From assembly GCA_014764515.1 (NCBI GenBank), contig JACXWD010000002.1:1-64000 (forward strand): 64,000 bases of DNA. The letters run 5' to 3'. The position numbers and the translations under genes were made by a program. Under the pieces are notes generated by a model. It ran no database searches, was not told where the DNA came from, and saw only the letters and a program-made list of their open reading frames with translations. This DNA comes from Candidatus Polarisedimenticola svalbardensis. Its GTDB lineage: Bacteria > Acidobacteriota > Polarisedimenticolia > Polarisedimenticolales > Polarisedimenticolaceae. Positions 11,891 to 23,625 of the stretch are shown here, one piece after another (position 1 is the stretch's first letter; the number at the start of each line of letters is the position of its first letter).

Positions 11891-12768
11891 AGTCCGGCGC
11901 CGTCGGAATCATCGGATGGACCAACGTGGGGAAATCAACCCTGCTCAACCGCCTGATAGGGGAAAAGGTGGCTGCGGTTTCCAACGTTCCCCAGACCACC
12001 CGCAACCGCATAACGGGAGTCCTGAACGTGGCCGGAGAGGGCCAGATCGTTTTCATGGACACACCCGGGCTGCACAAGCCGAAGTTCCGCATGAACCGGG
12101 CGATGGTCGAAATCGCCCGCGGTACCCTGGGCGGTGTGGATGCGGTCATCCTGATGGTTGATGGCGACCGGGGCCTGGGCCCGGGGGACCGGCAGGCGGC
12201 GGCATTGTTGGAGCACGTGGACGTTCCCAAGCTGGTGGCGGTCAACAAGGTTGACCGCATCAAACCGAAGACCCGCCTGTTCCCGTTGTTGCAGACGGTG
12301 GTAAACGATCTCGGTTTCCCGGCGGCGATCCCGATCTCCGCCCTCCGGGGAGACGGCTGCGATCTTCTCGTGGAAGAGATCCTGAAAGTGCTCCCCGAAG
12401 GTGAACCGCTGTTCCCCGAGGACTACCTCACCGACCAGCCGGAACGGACCCTGGCGGCGGAATATGTCCGGGAGAAAATCCTGCGGCGCACCCGGCAGGA
12501 GATCCCCCACGCGGTGGCGGTGCTGATCGGATCCTGGGAGGAGAGGGACGGGTTTGTGTACGTGGACGCCACCATCCTGGTGGAACGGGAATCCCAGAAG
12601 GCGATCGTCATCGGGAAGGGTGGGGAACTGCTCAAACAGGTAGGGACCGAATCCCGCCTGGAACTGGAAGCCCTGCTGGGAGTCCGCATGCATCTGACCC
12701 TGTGGGTCAAGGTCCGCAAGGACTGGCGCAACGACCGTTCCACCCTTCATGAAATCGGTCTTTCCTGA
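11887..12768 (+). CDS. era: GTPase Era
   Basis: A 293-residue Ras-like GTPase with a C-terminal KH domain, needed for 30S subunit maturation and binding near the 16S rRNA 3' end. G1 is GWTNVGKS (about 10-17), where most Era proteins have GRPNVGKS. G3 is DTPGLHKP, G4 is NKVD and G5 is SALRGD. The KH motif is [13 protein letters not shown] (about 241-253). Length is standard. It begins with a 4-base ATGA overlap with the CBS gene and continues the ybeZ-pgpH-ybeY-corC-era operon. Confidence 0.96.
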   Translation: MKSGAVGIIGWTNVGKSTLLNRLIGEKVAAVSNVPQTTRNRITGVLNVAGEGQIVFMDTPGLHKPKFRMNRAMVEIARGTLGGVDAVILMVDGDRGLGPGDRQAAALLEHVDVPKLVAVNKVDRIKPKTRLFPLLQTVVNDLGFPAAIPISALRGDGCDLLVEEILKVLPEGEPLFPEDYLTDQPERTLAAEYVREKILRRTRQEIPHAVAVLIGSWEERDGFVYVDATILVERESQKAIVIGKGGELLKQVGTESRLELEALLGVRMHLTLWVKVRKDWRNDRSTLHEIGLS

Positions 12769-12799
12769 CCGTTTCCATCCCGGAAAGTTCCGTCCTGTC

Positions 12800-12808
12800 T
12801 GCTACTAT
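12800..12808 (+). promoter_or_regulatory. Candidate extended -10 promoter for recO
   Basis: TGC followed by TACTAT at 12803-12808, an extended -10 element with no good -35 box 17 bases upstream. Transcription would start near 12815, too close to ATG 12822 for a leader, which favours the later start chosen for recO. Confidence 0.35.
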
Positions 12809-12851
12809 GCTTCTCCTTTAAATGCGTGGGAATACCACGGGATCCGGTGTG

Positions 12852-13631
12852 ATGTTGCGTACCGACGAAGCGTTCCTGCTGGACAGCACCCGCCTGGGGG
12901 AGGCCGACCTCATCCTGACCCTGTTCGCGAGAGAGGCGGGAGCGGTTCGAGGTGTGGCGCGCTCGGCCAAGAAGAGCCGCAAGCGGTTCGGAGGAGCACT
13001 TGAGCCGATGAGCCGGGTGCGGCTGAGCTGGCGCGAAAAGCCGGGCCGGGACCTGCACCAGATCGACTCCCTGGAACTGTTGCAATCTTTTGCGGATATG
13101 CAGTCGGATCCGGAGCTGCAGTCTGCCTGTGGAGTCATGGCGGAGATCACCCGGACCCTGGTCGGTGAGAACGATCCTGATGAGCGCTTCTTCCGACTGC
13201 TGGGGGCGGTGCTCGAGGCGATGCGGGACGGGCTAGGGCCGTTCCCCGCCGTCCGGTATTTCGAGTTCTGGGCGCTGCGCATACACGGCATGTTGCCCGA
13301 CCTTGCCCGTTGCGGCGGCTGCCATGAAATTCGCGGTGGCCGGGAGATCCGGCTGAGCTCCCCGGACCTTTCGATCCGCTGTGCCGATTGCCAGCCGGAT
13401 GGAGGCATGGAGTGCAGGGTTCCCGGGGTCGATAGCTGGTCGTTCCTTACCCGGGCAGCGGTGGAGCCCCCGATCGGACTTGCGGACATGGAGAAAGCCT
13501 GCCGCCCCGGAGGCACCCTGGAGTGGTTCCTCCGCAGGGGGCTGGAAGCGTTTGCGGAAAGAGGTTTCAAAAGCTATCGCCATCTCAGGGCGGTTTCTTC
13601 CCTCGGGGATGAACCGGCCGCCAAAGCGTGA
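12852..13631 (+). CDS. recO: DNA repair protein RecO
   Basis: A 259-residue protein with an N-terminal OB fold (LRTDEAFLLDSTRLGEADLILTLF, split here by position 2-25) and a C-terminal helical domain with a zinc-binding set: CGGCHE (about 155-160) and CADCQ (about 177-181). RecO loads RecA on SSB-coated DNA with RecR. ATG 12852 gives the usual RecO N-terminus beginning just before TDEAFLL. An in-frame ATG at 12822 would add ten residues unlike the family and sits almost on the predicted transcription start. It follows era, as in many genomes. Confidence 0.87.
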   Translation: MLRTDEAFLLDSTRLGEADLILTLFAREAGAVRGVARSAKKSRKRFGGALEPMSRVRLSWREKPGRDLHQIDSLELLQSFADMQSDPELQSACGVMAEITRTLVGENDPDERFFRLLGAVLEAMRDGLGPFPAVRYFEFWALRIHGMLPDLARCGGCHEIRGGREIRLSSPDLSIRCADCQPDGGMECRVPGVDSWSFLTRAAVEPPIGLADMEKACRPGGTLEWFLRRGLEAFAERGFKSYRHLRAVSSLGDEPAAKA

Positions 13632-13655
13632 CGGAAACGCGCGATAAGGATGATC

Positions 13656-16399
<2,744 letters not shown>

Positions 16400-16403
<4 letters not shown>

Positions 16404-16428
16404 CTGCCGTTCTGTCGGGGATTATATT
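16400..16428 (+). promoter_or_regulatory. Strong sigma70 promoter for the DksA-like gene
   Basis: TTGACT (16400-16405), a 17-base spacer and TATATT (16423-16428): five of six matches in both hexamers with ideal spacing. The -35 box contains the ppdK stop codon TGA. Transcription should start near 16435, giving a leader of about 73 bases. Confidence 0.8.
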
Positions 16429-16507
16429 ATCGCGCCCTCAGTGATAGGCGGTCCGGAACGGGCCGCCTTCCCCTGAATCCGACCGACCACCATGTGGAGG
16501 GAGCGCC

Positions 16508-17290
16508 ATGGCGGCCCGAGTAACGAAGAAAAAACCGACCACCAAAAAAGCCGCGAAGAAAGCTGTCAAGAAGACGGCTGCCAAGAAAACCGCGAAAAAG
16601 ACAGCGAAGAAGACCGCGAAGAAGAAGGTCGCCAACAAGAAAGTGGCCAAGAAAACGGCGAAGAAGGTCGTAAGGAAGACGGTCGCGAAAAAGCCTGTTG
16701 CGAAGAAGAAGGTTGCCAAAAAGAAAGTGGCGAAAAAGGCCGTCAAGAAAAAGGTGGTCCGGAAGAAAAGGGTCATCAAGAAGAAGCGCTTCAACAAGCG
16801 GGAGCTGAACAAGTTCCGGGCCCTTCTCGAAGTCAAACAGCGAGACCTGACCCAGGCGTACACCCTGTCCAAGGGCGCATCCATGGATTCCACCACTGAC
16901 GGCACAGAGGATTACATCGACTACGCCGTCAGTTCCTACGCCAAGGAGTTCATGCTTTCTCTCAGTGAAATGGATCGCAAGCAGCTCCAGACGGTGGAGG
17001 AGGCTCTGAAGCGGATCGTCGGTGGCGACTATGGCCGCTGCGGATACTGCGGCACCGAGATCAAGATCAAACGGCTGGAAGTCGCACCCTGGGCCCGCCT
17101 CTGCATCAAATGCCAGGATCTGGACGAGCGCGGCCTCCTGGACGACAGGCGCATGTTCGACGATCTCGATGATGAAGAGGAAGAATTCGACTATCATCCT
17201 GAAGATGATGCTGATACGTCGGAAGAGCCTGAGGTGGGTCGTGAGGATCCGACCCTCAAAAAGGATTCTGACGACGAGACTCTGGACTGA
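16508..17290 (+). CDS. DksA/TraR-type zinc-finger protein with lysine-rich histone-H1-like N-terminal tail
   Basis: A 260-residue protein in three parts. Residues 4-98 are almost entirely K, A, T, V and R in KKT/KKV-type repeats, like the C-terminal tail of histone H1. Residues about 98-205 form a DksA module: a helix with the DxxDxA coiled-coil-tip motif (DYIDYA, 135-140) and a C4 zinc finger CGYC-x17-CIKC (about 178-202). Residues 215-260 are strongly acidic. DksA binds the RNA polymerase secondary channel and, with ppGpp, shifts rRNA and amino-acid gene transcription. The intact acidic tip suggests true DksA activity. The basic tail could bind DNA or RNA and the acidic tail could mask it. 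A TGGAGGGAG ribosome site precedes the ATG. It has its own strong promoter. Confidence 0.85.
   Translation: MAARVTKKKPTTKKAAKKAVKKTAAKKTAKKTAKKTAKKKVANKKVAKKTAKKVVRKTVAKKPVAKKKVAKKKVAKKAVKKKVVRKKRVIKKKRFNKRELNKFRALLEVKQRDLTQAYTLSKGASMDSTTDGTEDYIDYAVSSYAKEFMLSLSEMDRKQLQTVEEALKRIVGGDYGRCGYCGTEIKIKRLEVAPWARLCIKCQDLDERGLLDDRRMFDDLDDEEEEFDYHPEDDADTSEEPEVGREDPTLKKDSDDETLD
16526..16795 (+). repeat. Low-complexity lysine-codon repeat tract
   Basis: A purine-rich stretch of repeating AAGAAG, AAAACC and GCGAAG units inside the DksA-like gene, encoding K/A/T/V repeats. It is the only clear low-complexity tract in the window and could vary in length between strains. Confidence 0.7.
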
Positions 17291-17354
17291 CCCGATCCGG
17301 GACCGCTCAACGATACGACCTTCACACCGGCGCCCGGTCCTGTCCTGAAAGGCC

Positions 17355-20300
17355 GTGCCCCTCGTGACCAGCAGTACGAAGGACAAACCAGCCCCCCGCC
17401 GGAAGAGAGTCTGGCTCCGGCGCCTGGTGCTCGTGCTTGTCCTGTTGTTCCTGGTCGGCGCGCCCCTTGCCACCTATCTCCTCCGACACCGGATCGCCGA
17501 CCGGCTGCTGGAGAACCTGGTGCGCAAGGTGGAGGACTCCTCCGGAGGGTCCCTGACCATCGGCCAGGCCGACCTGGACCTCCTCCGTCTCAAAGGGGAT
17601 CTCGGTGACGTCCGGCTGGAGATCCCGCAAGAGGCCGGCCCTCCGTTCCTGGCCTCTGTCCGGACCGTTTCCGCCTCATTCTCTGTAGGCGACCTGTTGC
17701 GGTTGCCGGCCGGGCAGATATCGATTCGCAGCCTGGAAGTGGTAGGCCCCGATATCCGTTTCGATCGCTCTTTCCTGGAGCGGCCGGCCCGGGACACCGG
17801 GGAGGATCTGGCCCTGGACCTCAAGATAGGGGTGTTGGCGATTCGGGACGGGCGATTCCGGTATGAAGGCAAAAACCTGCCTCTGGCGGTGGATGTGCGC
17901 AATCTGGTCCTCTCGGCGGAGTGGGACGATGCCGCCCGGCTGCTGGACGGTGCGGTTTCATTCCAGTCGGACCTGGTCGGTGGGCCGTTCCGCACATCAC
18001 TGCCCCTGGATATTTCCTCCCGATTCCGGCAACGGGGCACCCGGGCCGAACTGACCCGGATGGTGGCGGAGGCGGAAGCGGGCCGAGCCGAACTGACGGA
18101 AGCGACGGTGAGCTGGGATGACGGTGTGCGGATTACCGGTACCGGTGAGGTGGAAGGCGACCTGGCCCGGTTCGGTGAGCTGCTGTCTCCGGGAATGCCG
18201 GTGCTGGCCGGCGAAGTCGGAGGGGACCTCCGTCTGGAGTATGGAGCAGGGGAACTGCTGATCCACAGCAGGATAGAGGGTCACAGTGTCCAGGTCGGTC
18301 CGGTACGGACCGGCAGGGTGTCGGCGGATGCCTCCATCGATCTGGACGCCCTGACCCTGGACCGCCTGGAAGGAACCGCATTCGGCGGAGCGGTCAGTGG
18401 ATCGATCCAGGTGCCCTGGAACCTGGACCGGGAACTGCGGATGGATCTGGCCGGCGCCGCCATGAGCGCCGAAAGGCTGTTCCGACTCCTGGAACTGCCG
18501 CTGCCGTTCGCCGCCGACACCGACCTGACCTTCCGGTTCGTCGGTTCGTGGCCGGAAAGGTCGACCTGGAACGGGTCGGGCAAGGCGGTCCTGCGCAGCA
18601 GGGAGATTGACGATCTGATCCCTGTAGATGGTGAAGGGGAATTCGGGATCCGTGCAGGAGTGCTCCAGGTCGATGCGCCGCGGTTCATCACTTCCGGGGG
18701 CCTGTTCTCGGCTACGGTCAATGTTGACCTGGTCCACGGCCGCTCCGGTGAAGGGCAGTTCCTGAGACTGGCTGGACAGACCGACGACGCCGGGAGAACC
18801 CGGGACATTACGTCCCGGATCCTGGAGAGGTTCGACACCGCACTCCCGGACACCTTGATGGAGCCTCTCTCCGGCTCCGGCGACATTCAGGCCGAGATCG
18901 GGCTGGGGGAGCAGACCTTCCTGGATATGACCCTGGACCTGGCAGACGGGTCGTGGGGGCCGGAGCCGTACCGCCGGCTGTCTTTCCGCACGTTGATGGA
19001 AGGTGATCAGGTTCGAATCCGGGACATGGATATCGACAGCGGGGACTGGACACTGGCCGGCGAGCTTGAACTCGGTCTTGCAGCCGGCGATCTGGTTTCG
19101 GCGTCCCTGACCGCCCGGCGCTTCCCCCTGGAGCGGGTTCTGCAGGTGACCGGCATGGTGGCCGACGCCACCGGCCTGCTCAGCGGCAGGGTCCGGCTGA
19201 GACCAGGAGAGGACGGCGTTCATGGTGACGGCGAAATGACCATGGAAGAAGCGGTCATCGCCGGCTTCCCTGCCGGGGTGCTGGCCGGGTCCGTCAGGGC
19301 GGAGGCCGGCCGAATCCGGATCGGCGATCTTACCGTCAACGGACCGGGGATCGAGGCCGATCTGGATGTTCAATACGACATGACCAGCGGCGAGGCCGAT
19401 TTCAGGATCCTGCGATCCACGATCCTTCCTTCGGAACTGCCTCTCTATGACGGCGAGCCGCCGCCGTTCCAGGCCCCTGCGGAGGTGGCAGGTACGGTGC
19501 AGTACCGGGACGAGGAGTTCAGCGGCCTCCTGGAAGTACAGGGTTCCGGATGGTCCCTTGCCGGCCATGATCTCCCCGACCTGGCAGCCAGGGTCCGGCT
19601 GGAGCCGGCCGGTCTGGAAGCCCGGATCCACTCCAGGGAAGGAGACAGCCTGGAGAGCGACCTCACCCTGGGCTGGGACGATGGGCTACCCCTGGTCCTC
19701 CATCTCAAACTTGGTGACTACCGCCTGTTGTTGGGGGATCCCAGTGACGCGACGCCGATGTGGACCCGGCTCTCAGGCTCGGTGGAGGTGCGTGGTGACC
19801 TGGCTGACCTGGACAGCCTGACCGCCGACGGTTCCCTGGAGCAGATGGATATCCGTGTCGGGGCCCACCACCTGAACCTGGACCGGCCGGCCCCCCTGCT
19901 TCTCAACCGGGAGCGGCTGGTGGTCGGTCCGGTGGAACTGGGTGGCGAAGTGTCCGACCTGAGAGCTCGGCTGACCCTCCTTCGGGATGACGGCAGCGTT
20001 TCCATGGACGTCACCGGCAAGGTCGCCCTGGCTGCGTTGGCTGCACCGCTCCCGGACCTGCGGGCCCGGGGGAATGCAGAGGTCGATCTCCACCTGGCCG
20101 GTACCCTTGAGGATCCGGATCTCACCGGTCAGGTCCGGTTCCAGGACGGGTGGGTCCGGCTGCTCGGCTTCCCCCAGCCGCTGGAGCAGGTCCGGGGCAT
20201 CATCCGGTTCGGGAACGATGAGGCGGAACTTTCCGCATTCTCCGCCCGGTTCGGAGGAGGCGAGCTGTCAGGAGAAGGTGGGCTGCAGTTCGACCGCTTC

Positions 20301-23300
20301 ACGCCGGACTCGTACTTCGTTTCCCTGATCCCGGTGAACACCAGGATCGGCTACCCGGAAGGATTCCGGGGCGTCTATGAAGGTGATCTCCTCCTGCGCG
20401 GGGACCGGACCGACGCCCTGATCAGCGGACGGCTGGAGCTGCTGCGCGGCCTCTACCAGGAGCCGTTCGACATGGCGGCGCTCCTGGGTTACGGCGCTCG
20501 GGAGTACTCGGCCGACGAGCTGGTGATGCTGCCGGTTCCGGTGACTGTGCGCCTGGATATTTCCGCCGCCGATGGGATCTGGATCAAGAACGACGTGGCG
20601 GAGCTGGAGACTTCCCTGGATCTCGATATCAACGGCAACGTGTCGGCACCTGAAGTCACCGGTCGCATCACGATCCTTGAAGGGGGCAGAATCCGCTTTC
20701 GGGACGTGGAGTACCGCATCCGGTCCGGTTCCCTTGAACTGCTGGACCTGAACAAGATCAATCCCTACATGGATATCACCGCCGTGACCACGGTGAACAA
20801 ATACGAGGTCACCCTGAGGATCGAGGGCACCCTGGACCGCTTCGAATACGATTTGACCAGCGTGCCGTCCCTGTCCCAGCAGGACATCCTGGCGCTCCTG
20901 ACCACCGGCTACACCCTGGAAGACATGGCGGCAGGCCCGGGCTCCTCCGGTCTGGATCTCACCGGCGACATGGCGGCCAGTTATTTCGCCAGCGCCCTGA
21001 CCGGCCTTTTCGAAAATCAGTTGAAGAAAGTGTTCCGTCTGGAGAGGGTCCGGATAAACCCGTACGCCGCCAGCGGCAGCGCCGACCCCACCACCCAGTT
21101 GACCCTGGGAAAAGAGGTCGCCGACAACCTGTTCATCATCTACTCCACCGAGCTGGGAGGGGAAGAACGGCAGATCTACAAGGTGGACTGGCAGGTCACA
21201 CGCAAGTTCAACCTCACCGCGGAGAGTGACTCGGACGCCGGGATAGGTGGAGGTTTGGAATTCTCCAACCGGTTCTGGCTGGGGAGGGAGCGTGGAGATG
21301 CCGAGGAGGCCACCGTCGCAGGGAGGCCGGCGGACCAGGCGGAAACCATCGTCCGGTCGGTTGCCCTTCCCGGTTTGTCCGGGGAAGATTCGGCAAAGAT
21401 GCGGAAGGCCCTGCCTTTGAAGGAAGGAGAGCCGTATCGCAGAGCCAGGCTGTTCGAGGGCGCCGAAGAGATCCGCAGGATCTATGTGCGGGAAGGCCAC
21501 ATCCTGGCCGCCGTGGAGCCGGACGTCAGCCACCTGCCGGATCAGACCGGCGTGGACGTGATCTACGCCGTCGATCCAGGACCGGTCTACCAGGTGCGGT
21601 TCGAAGGTGTGCCGGCCAAGGTCGAGAAGGGGCTGCGCAAAGAACTGGAGGAGATGTGGATCGAGTCGATCTTCGTGGATGAAGGGTTCGAGGACTCGAA
21701 GGTGAGTGTGCAGCAGTACTTCCAGAAGCGGGGACATTACACCGTGGATGTGTCGGTGGAAATCGATGCCGAAACCGGCAGAGGCGCCGGGGAGAAGCGT
21801 GCGGTCGTATTCAGAATCGACCCGGGACCCCGGGTGGCAGTCCAATCCCTGACGTTCGAAGGGAACGCTTCCATCGAGGAAGCCCGCCTGCGGAAACAGG
21901 TCCTGACTTCCACAGGCTCGACCTTCGGGAAGGATTATCTCTTCCCGAAAACACTGGAGAGCGATCTGGGAGCGATACGTAACCTGTACCGGGATAACGG
22001 TCACCTTCTGGTGCAAACCCCGCCACCCAGGATCCGCCTCCTGACCACTGGTGACCAGGCCGATATCGTACTGCGTGTTGCGGAAGGCCCCCGGTTCACC
22101 GTCTCCGGTGTGGAGTTCCCGGAACCGGGACCGTTCGACCCGGACCAGATGGCCGGTTGGGCCGGCCTGCCCACAGGCGGCTTGTTCAGCCCCAGGGCGC
22201 TCCTGGAGGCGGAGGGGCGGCTCCGCGGGGCCCTGGACCGGGAAGGGTACCCGGAGGCCCGTGTGGACGGTTCCGGCATAATTGCCGAGGACACTGTCCT
22301 GGTCCGTTTCAAAGTCATCCCCGGACAGCGGGCCACGGTGGGGGATATCCGCATCGAGGGCAACCACCGCACCCAGGACAAAATCATCCGCAGGGAGCTG
22401 ACCTTCAAGCGCGGCGAGACGATTTCACGGGCCAGCATCCTCAAGAGCCAGCACAACCTGTACCGCCTGGGGCTGTTCAGCCGAGTGCGAATCGATTACC
22501 AGCCCGAGGCCGGTGCTTCAGGCGATGCATTCACCATGGTCGTCCAGGTGCGTGAGTCGCCGCCTTTCCGCCTAAGGGTCGGCGCTGGTTACAGCAGCGA
22601 ATACGGCGCCCGGGGCGAGGTGGTGGTGACTCACGAAAACGTCGGTGGGTACGATCGCAGCCTCACCCTCCACGCCCGGGCCAGTGAACAGGAGCGCTGG
22701 CTGCAGGTTCTGATCGAAGAACCCCGGCTGTTCACGCAAAAATGGCCGGCACTGATCAGCATGATCAGCGAACGCCAGGAGGAGATCGGTTACAGCTTCC
22801 GGCGTCGCTCCGGTGCGCTTCGTGTCGAACACGAGTTCCGGCAGAACTGGAAACGGTTCTTGCGGTACAACCTGCAGCGGGTCGATCTGTTCGATATCCA
22901 GGCCGGGAGTGAAGACCTGATCCTGGAGCAGAAGCTGGAAGACCTGGATCTGGGTGACATCGGCTTCGCACTGGTCCGGGACACACGGGACGACCCGTTC
23001 CTGACCCGGAAGGGACAGTACCTCAGCTCCGAACTCCGGCTGTTCGCCCCGGCCCTGGGCTCCGATGCTTCCTTCGGGAAATTTTCCGCCCGTGGGTCGT
23101 TCACCCGGACATTCGATGGAGGCGGCACATTCGCTTCCGGTCTCCGTCTCGGGTTGGCGGAGACCTATGGCCCTACGACCCGTGTTCCGCTGTCGGAGAG
23201 GTTTTTCGCCGGAGGCGATCGCACCCACCGCGGGTTCGCCAGGGACCAGCTCGGGCCCCGGGGCAGTAACGGAGTGCCCCTGGGAGGGGAATCGATGCTG

Positions 23301-23546
23301 CTGTTCAGCCAGGAGTGGCGCCAGCCGCTGTGGCGGATGCTGCGGGGGGTCGTGTTCTACGACGCCGGCAACGTTTATCTGACCCTTCCGGATTTCAGGC
23401 CGGGGGACCTGCGCCACGCGCTGGGACTGGGGCTGCATGTTGAAACGCCGATCGGGCCGATCCGTGTGGAGTACGGTCACAAACTGGATCGGGAGGACGG
23501 TGAATCCCGCGGCGAATACTTCCTCTCCATCGGCCAGATCTTCTGA
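17355..23546 (+). CDS. TamB-Omp85 (BamA/TamA-like) fusion, envelope-spanning translocation/assembly protein
   Basis: One uninterrupted 2063-residue frame. Residues about 18-42 form an inner-membrane signal anchor after a basic start. Residues about 45-1310 are a TamB/AsmA-like beta-rich repeat, ending with the TamB (DUF490) C-terminal block (SQQDILALLTTGY, then LERVRINPYAASG and LTLGKEVADNLFI). After a short linker, residues about 1335-1735 hold five POTRA-like units, the last including IRIEGNHRTQDKIIRREL. Residues about 1736-2063 are an Omp85 beta barrel with FFAGGDRTHRGF (the RGF lid-lock motif) and a C-terminal Phe. In other bacteria TamA and TamB are separate proteins joining inner and outer membranes. 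Here they are one chain. Five POTRAs is the BamA count, against three for TamA. Starts GTG 17355; GTG 17364 is possible. It probably inserts outer-membrane proteins or moves lipid. Confidence 0.9.
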   Translation: MPLVTSSTKDKPAPRRKRVWLRRLVLVLVLLFLVGAPLATYLLRHRIADRLLENLVRKVEDSSGGSLTIGQADLDLLRLKGDLGDVRLEIPQEAGPPFLASVRTVSASFSVGDLLRLPAGQISIRSLEVVGPDIRFDRSFLERPARDTGEDLALDLKIGVLAIRDGRFRYEGKNLPLAVDVRNLVLSAEWDDAARLLDGAVSFQSDLVGGPFRTSLPLDISSRFRQRGTRAELTRMVAEAEAGRAELTEATVSWDDGVRITGTGEVEGDLARFGELLSPGMPVLAGEVGGDLRLEYGAGELLIHSRIEGHSVQVGPVRTGRVSADASIDLDALTLDRLEGTAFGGAVSGSIQVPWNLDRELRMDLAGAAMSAERLFRLLELPLPFAADTDLTFRFVGSWPERSTWNGSGKAVLRSREIDDLIPVDGEGEFGIRAGVLQVDAPRFITSGGLFSATVNVDLVHGRSGEGQFLRLAGQTDDAGRTRDITSRILERFDTALPDTLMEPLSGSGDIQAEIGLGEQTFLDMTLDLADGSWGPEPYRRLSFRTLMEGDQVRIRDMDIDSGDWTLAGELELGLAAGDLVSASLTARRFPLERVLQVTGMVADATGLLSGRVRLRPGEDGVHGDGEMTMEEAVIAGFPAGVLAGSVRAEAGRIRIGDLTVNGPGIEADLDVQYDMTSGEADFRILRSTILPSELPLYDGEPPPFQAPAEVAGTVQYRDEEFSGLLEVQGSGWSLAGHDLPDLAARVRLEPAGLEARIHSREGDSLESDLTLGWDDGLPLVLHLKLGDYRLLLGDPSDATPMWTRLSGSVEVRGDLADLDSLTADGSLEQMDIRVGAHHLNLDRPAPLLLNRERLVVGPVELGGEVSDLRARLTLLRDDGSVSMDVTGKVALAALAAPLPDLRARGNAEVDLHLAGTLEDPDLTGQVRFQDGWVRLLGFPQPLEQVRGIIRFGNDEAELSAFSARFGGGELSGEGGLQFDRFTPDSYFVSLIPVNTRIGYPEGFRGVYEGDLLLRGDRTDALISGRLELLRGLYQEPFDMAALLGYGAREYSADELVMLPVPVTVRLDISAADGIWIKNDVAELETSLDLDINGNVSAPEVTGRITILEGGRIRFRDVEYRIRSGSLELLDLNKINPYMDITAVTTVNKYEVTLRIEGTLDRFEYDLTSVPSLSQQDILALLTTGYTLEDMAAGPGSSGLDLTGDMAASYFASALTGLFENQLKKVFRLERVRINPYAASGSADPTTQLTLGKEVADNLFIIYSTELGGEERQIYKVDWQVTRKFNLTAESDSDAGIGGGLEFSNRFWLGRERGDAEEATVAGRPADQAETIVRSVALPGLSGEDSAKMRKALPLKEGEPYRRARLFEGAEEIRRIYVREGHILAAVEPDVSHLPDQTGVDVIYAVDPGPVYQVRFEGVPAKVEKGLRKELEEMWIESIFVDEGFEDSKVSVQQYFQKRGHYTVDVSVEIDAETGRGAGEKRAVVFRIDPGPRVAVQSLTFEGNASIEEARLRKQVLTSTGSTFGKDYLFPKTLESDLGAIRNLYRDNGHLLVQTPPPRIRLLTTGDQADIVLRVAEGPRFTVSGVEFPEPGPFDPDQMAGWAGLPTGGLFSPRALLEAEGRLRGALDREGYPEARVDGSGIIAEDTVLVRFKVIPGQRATVGDIRIEGNHRTQDKIIRRELTFKRGETISRASILKSQHNLYRLGLFSRVRIDYQPEAGASGDAFTMVVQVRESPPFRLRVGAGYSSEYGARGEVVVTHENVGGYDRSLTLHARASEQERWLQVLIEEPRLFTQKWPALISMISERQEEIGYSFRRRSGALRVEHEFRQNWKRFLRYNLQRVDLFDIQAGSEDLILEQKLEDLDLGDIGFALVRDTRDDPFLTRKGQYLSSELRLFAPALGSDASFGKFSARGSFTRTFDGGGTFASGLRLGLAETYGPTTRVPLSERFFAGGDRTHRGFARDQLGPRGSNGVPLGGESMLLFSQEWRQPLWRMLRGVVFYDAGNVYLTLPDFRPGDLRHALGLGLHVETPIGPIRVEYGHKLDREDGESRGEYFLSIGQIF

Positions 23547-23554
23547 TCACAGGC

Positions 23555-23600
23555 AAAAAAATCCGGCAGCCACCGCGGGGGGGAATGGGCGACTGCCGGA
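23555..23600 (-). terminator. Intrinsic terminator of the sigma4-domain gene
   Basis: On the minus strand an 8-bp stem (TCCGGCAG with CTGCCGGA, plus-strand arms 23562-23569 and 23593-23600) is followed directly by seven T. It lies 26 bases past the stop codon of the minus-strand sigma region-4 gene. On the plus strand the hairpin has no T-run after it, so it does not terminate the TamB-Omp85 transcript. Confidence 0.85.
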
Positions 23601-23625
23601 CCTGCCGAACCAGGAGAGGAGTTTT

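Noticed and set aside
20268-22367. 699-codon minus-strand open frame opposite the TamB-Omp85 gene
   Set aside because: Antisense shadow of the fusion gene; no recognised motifs and no start signals.
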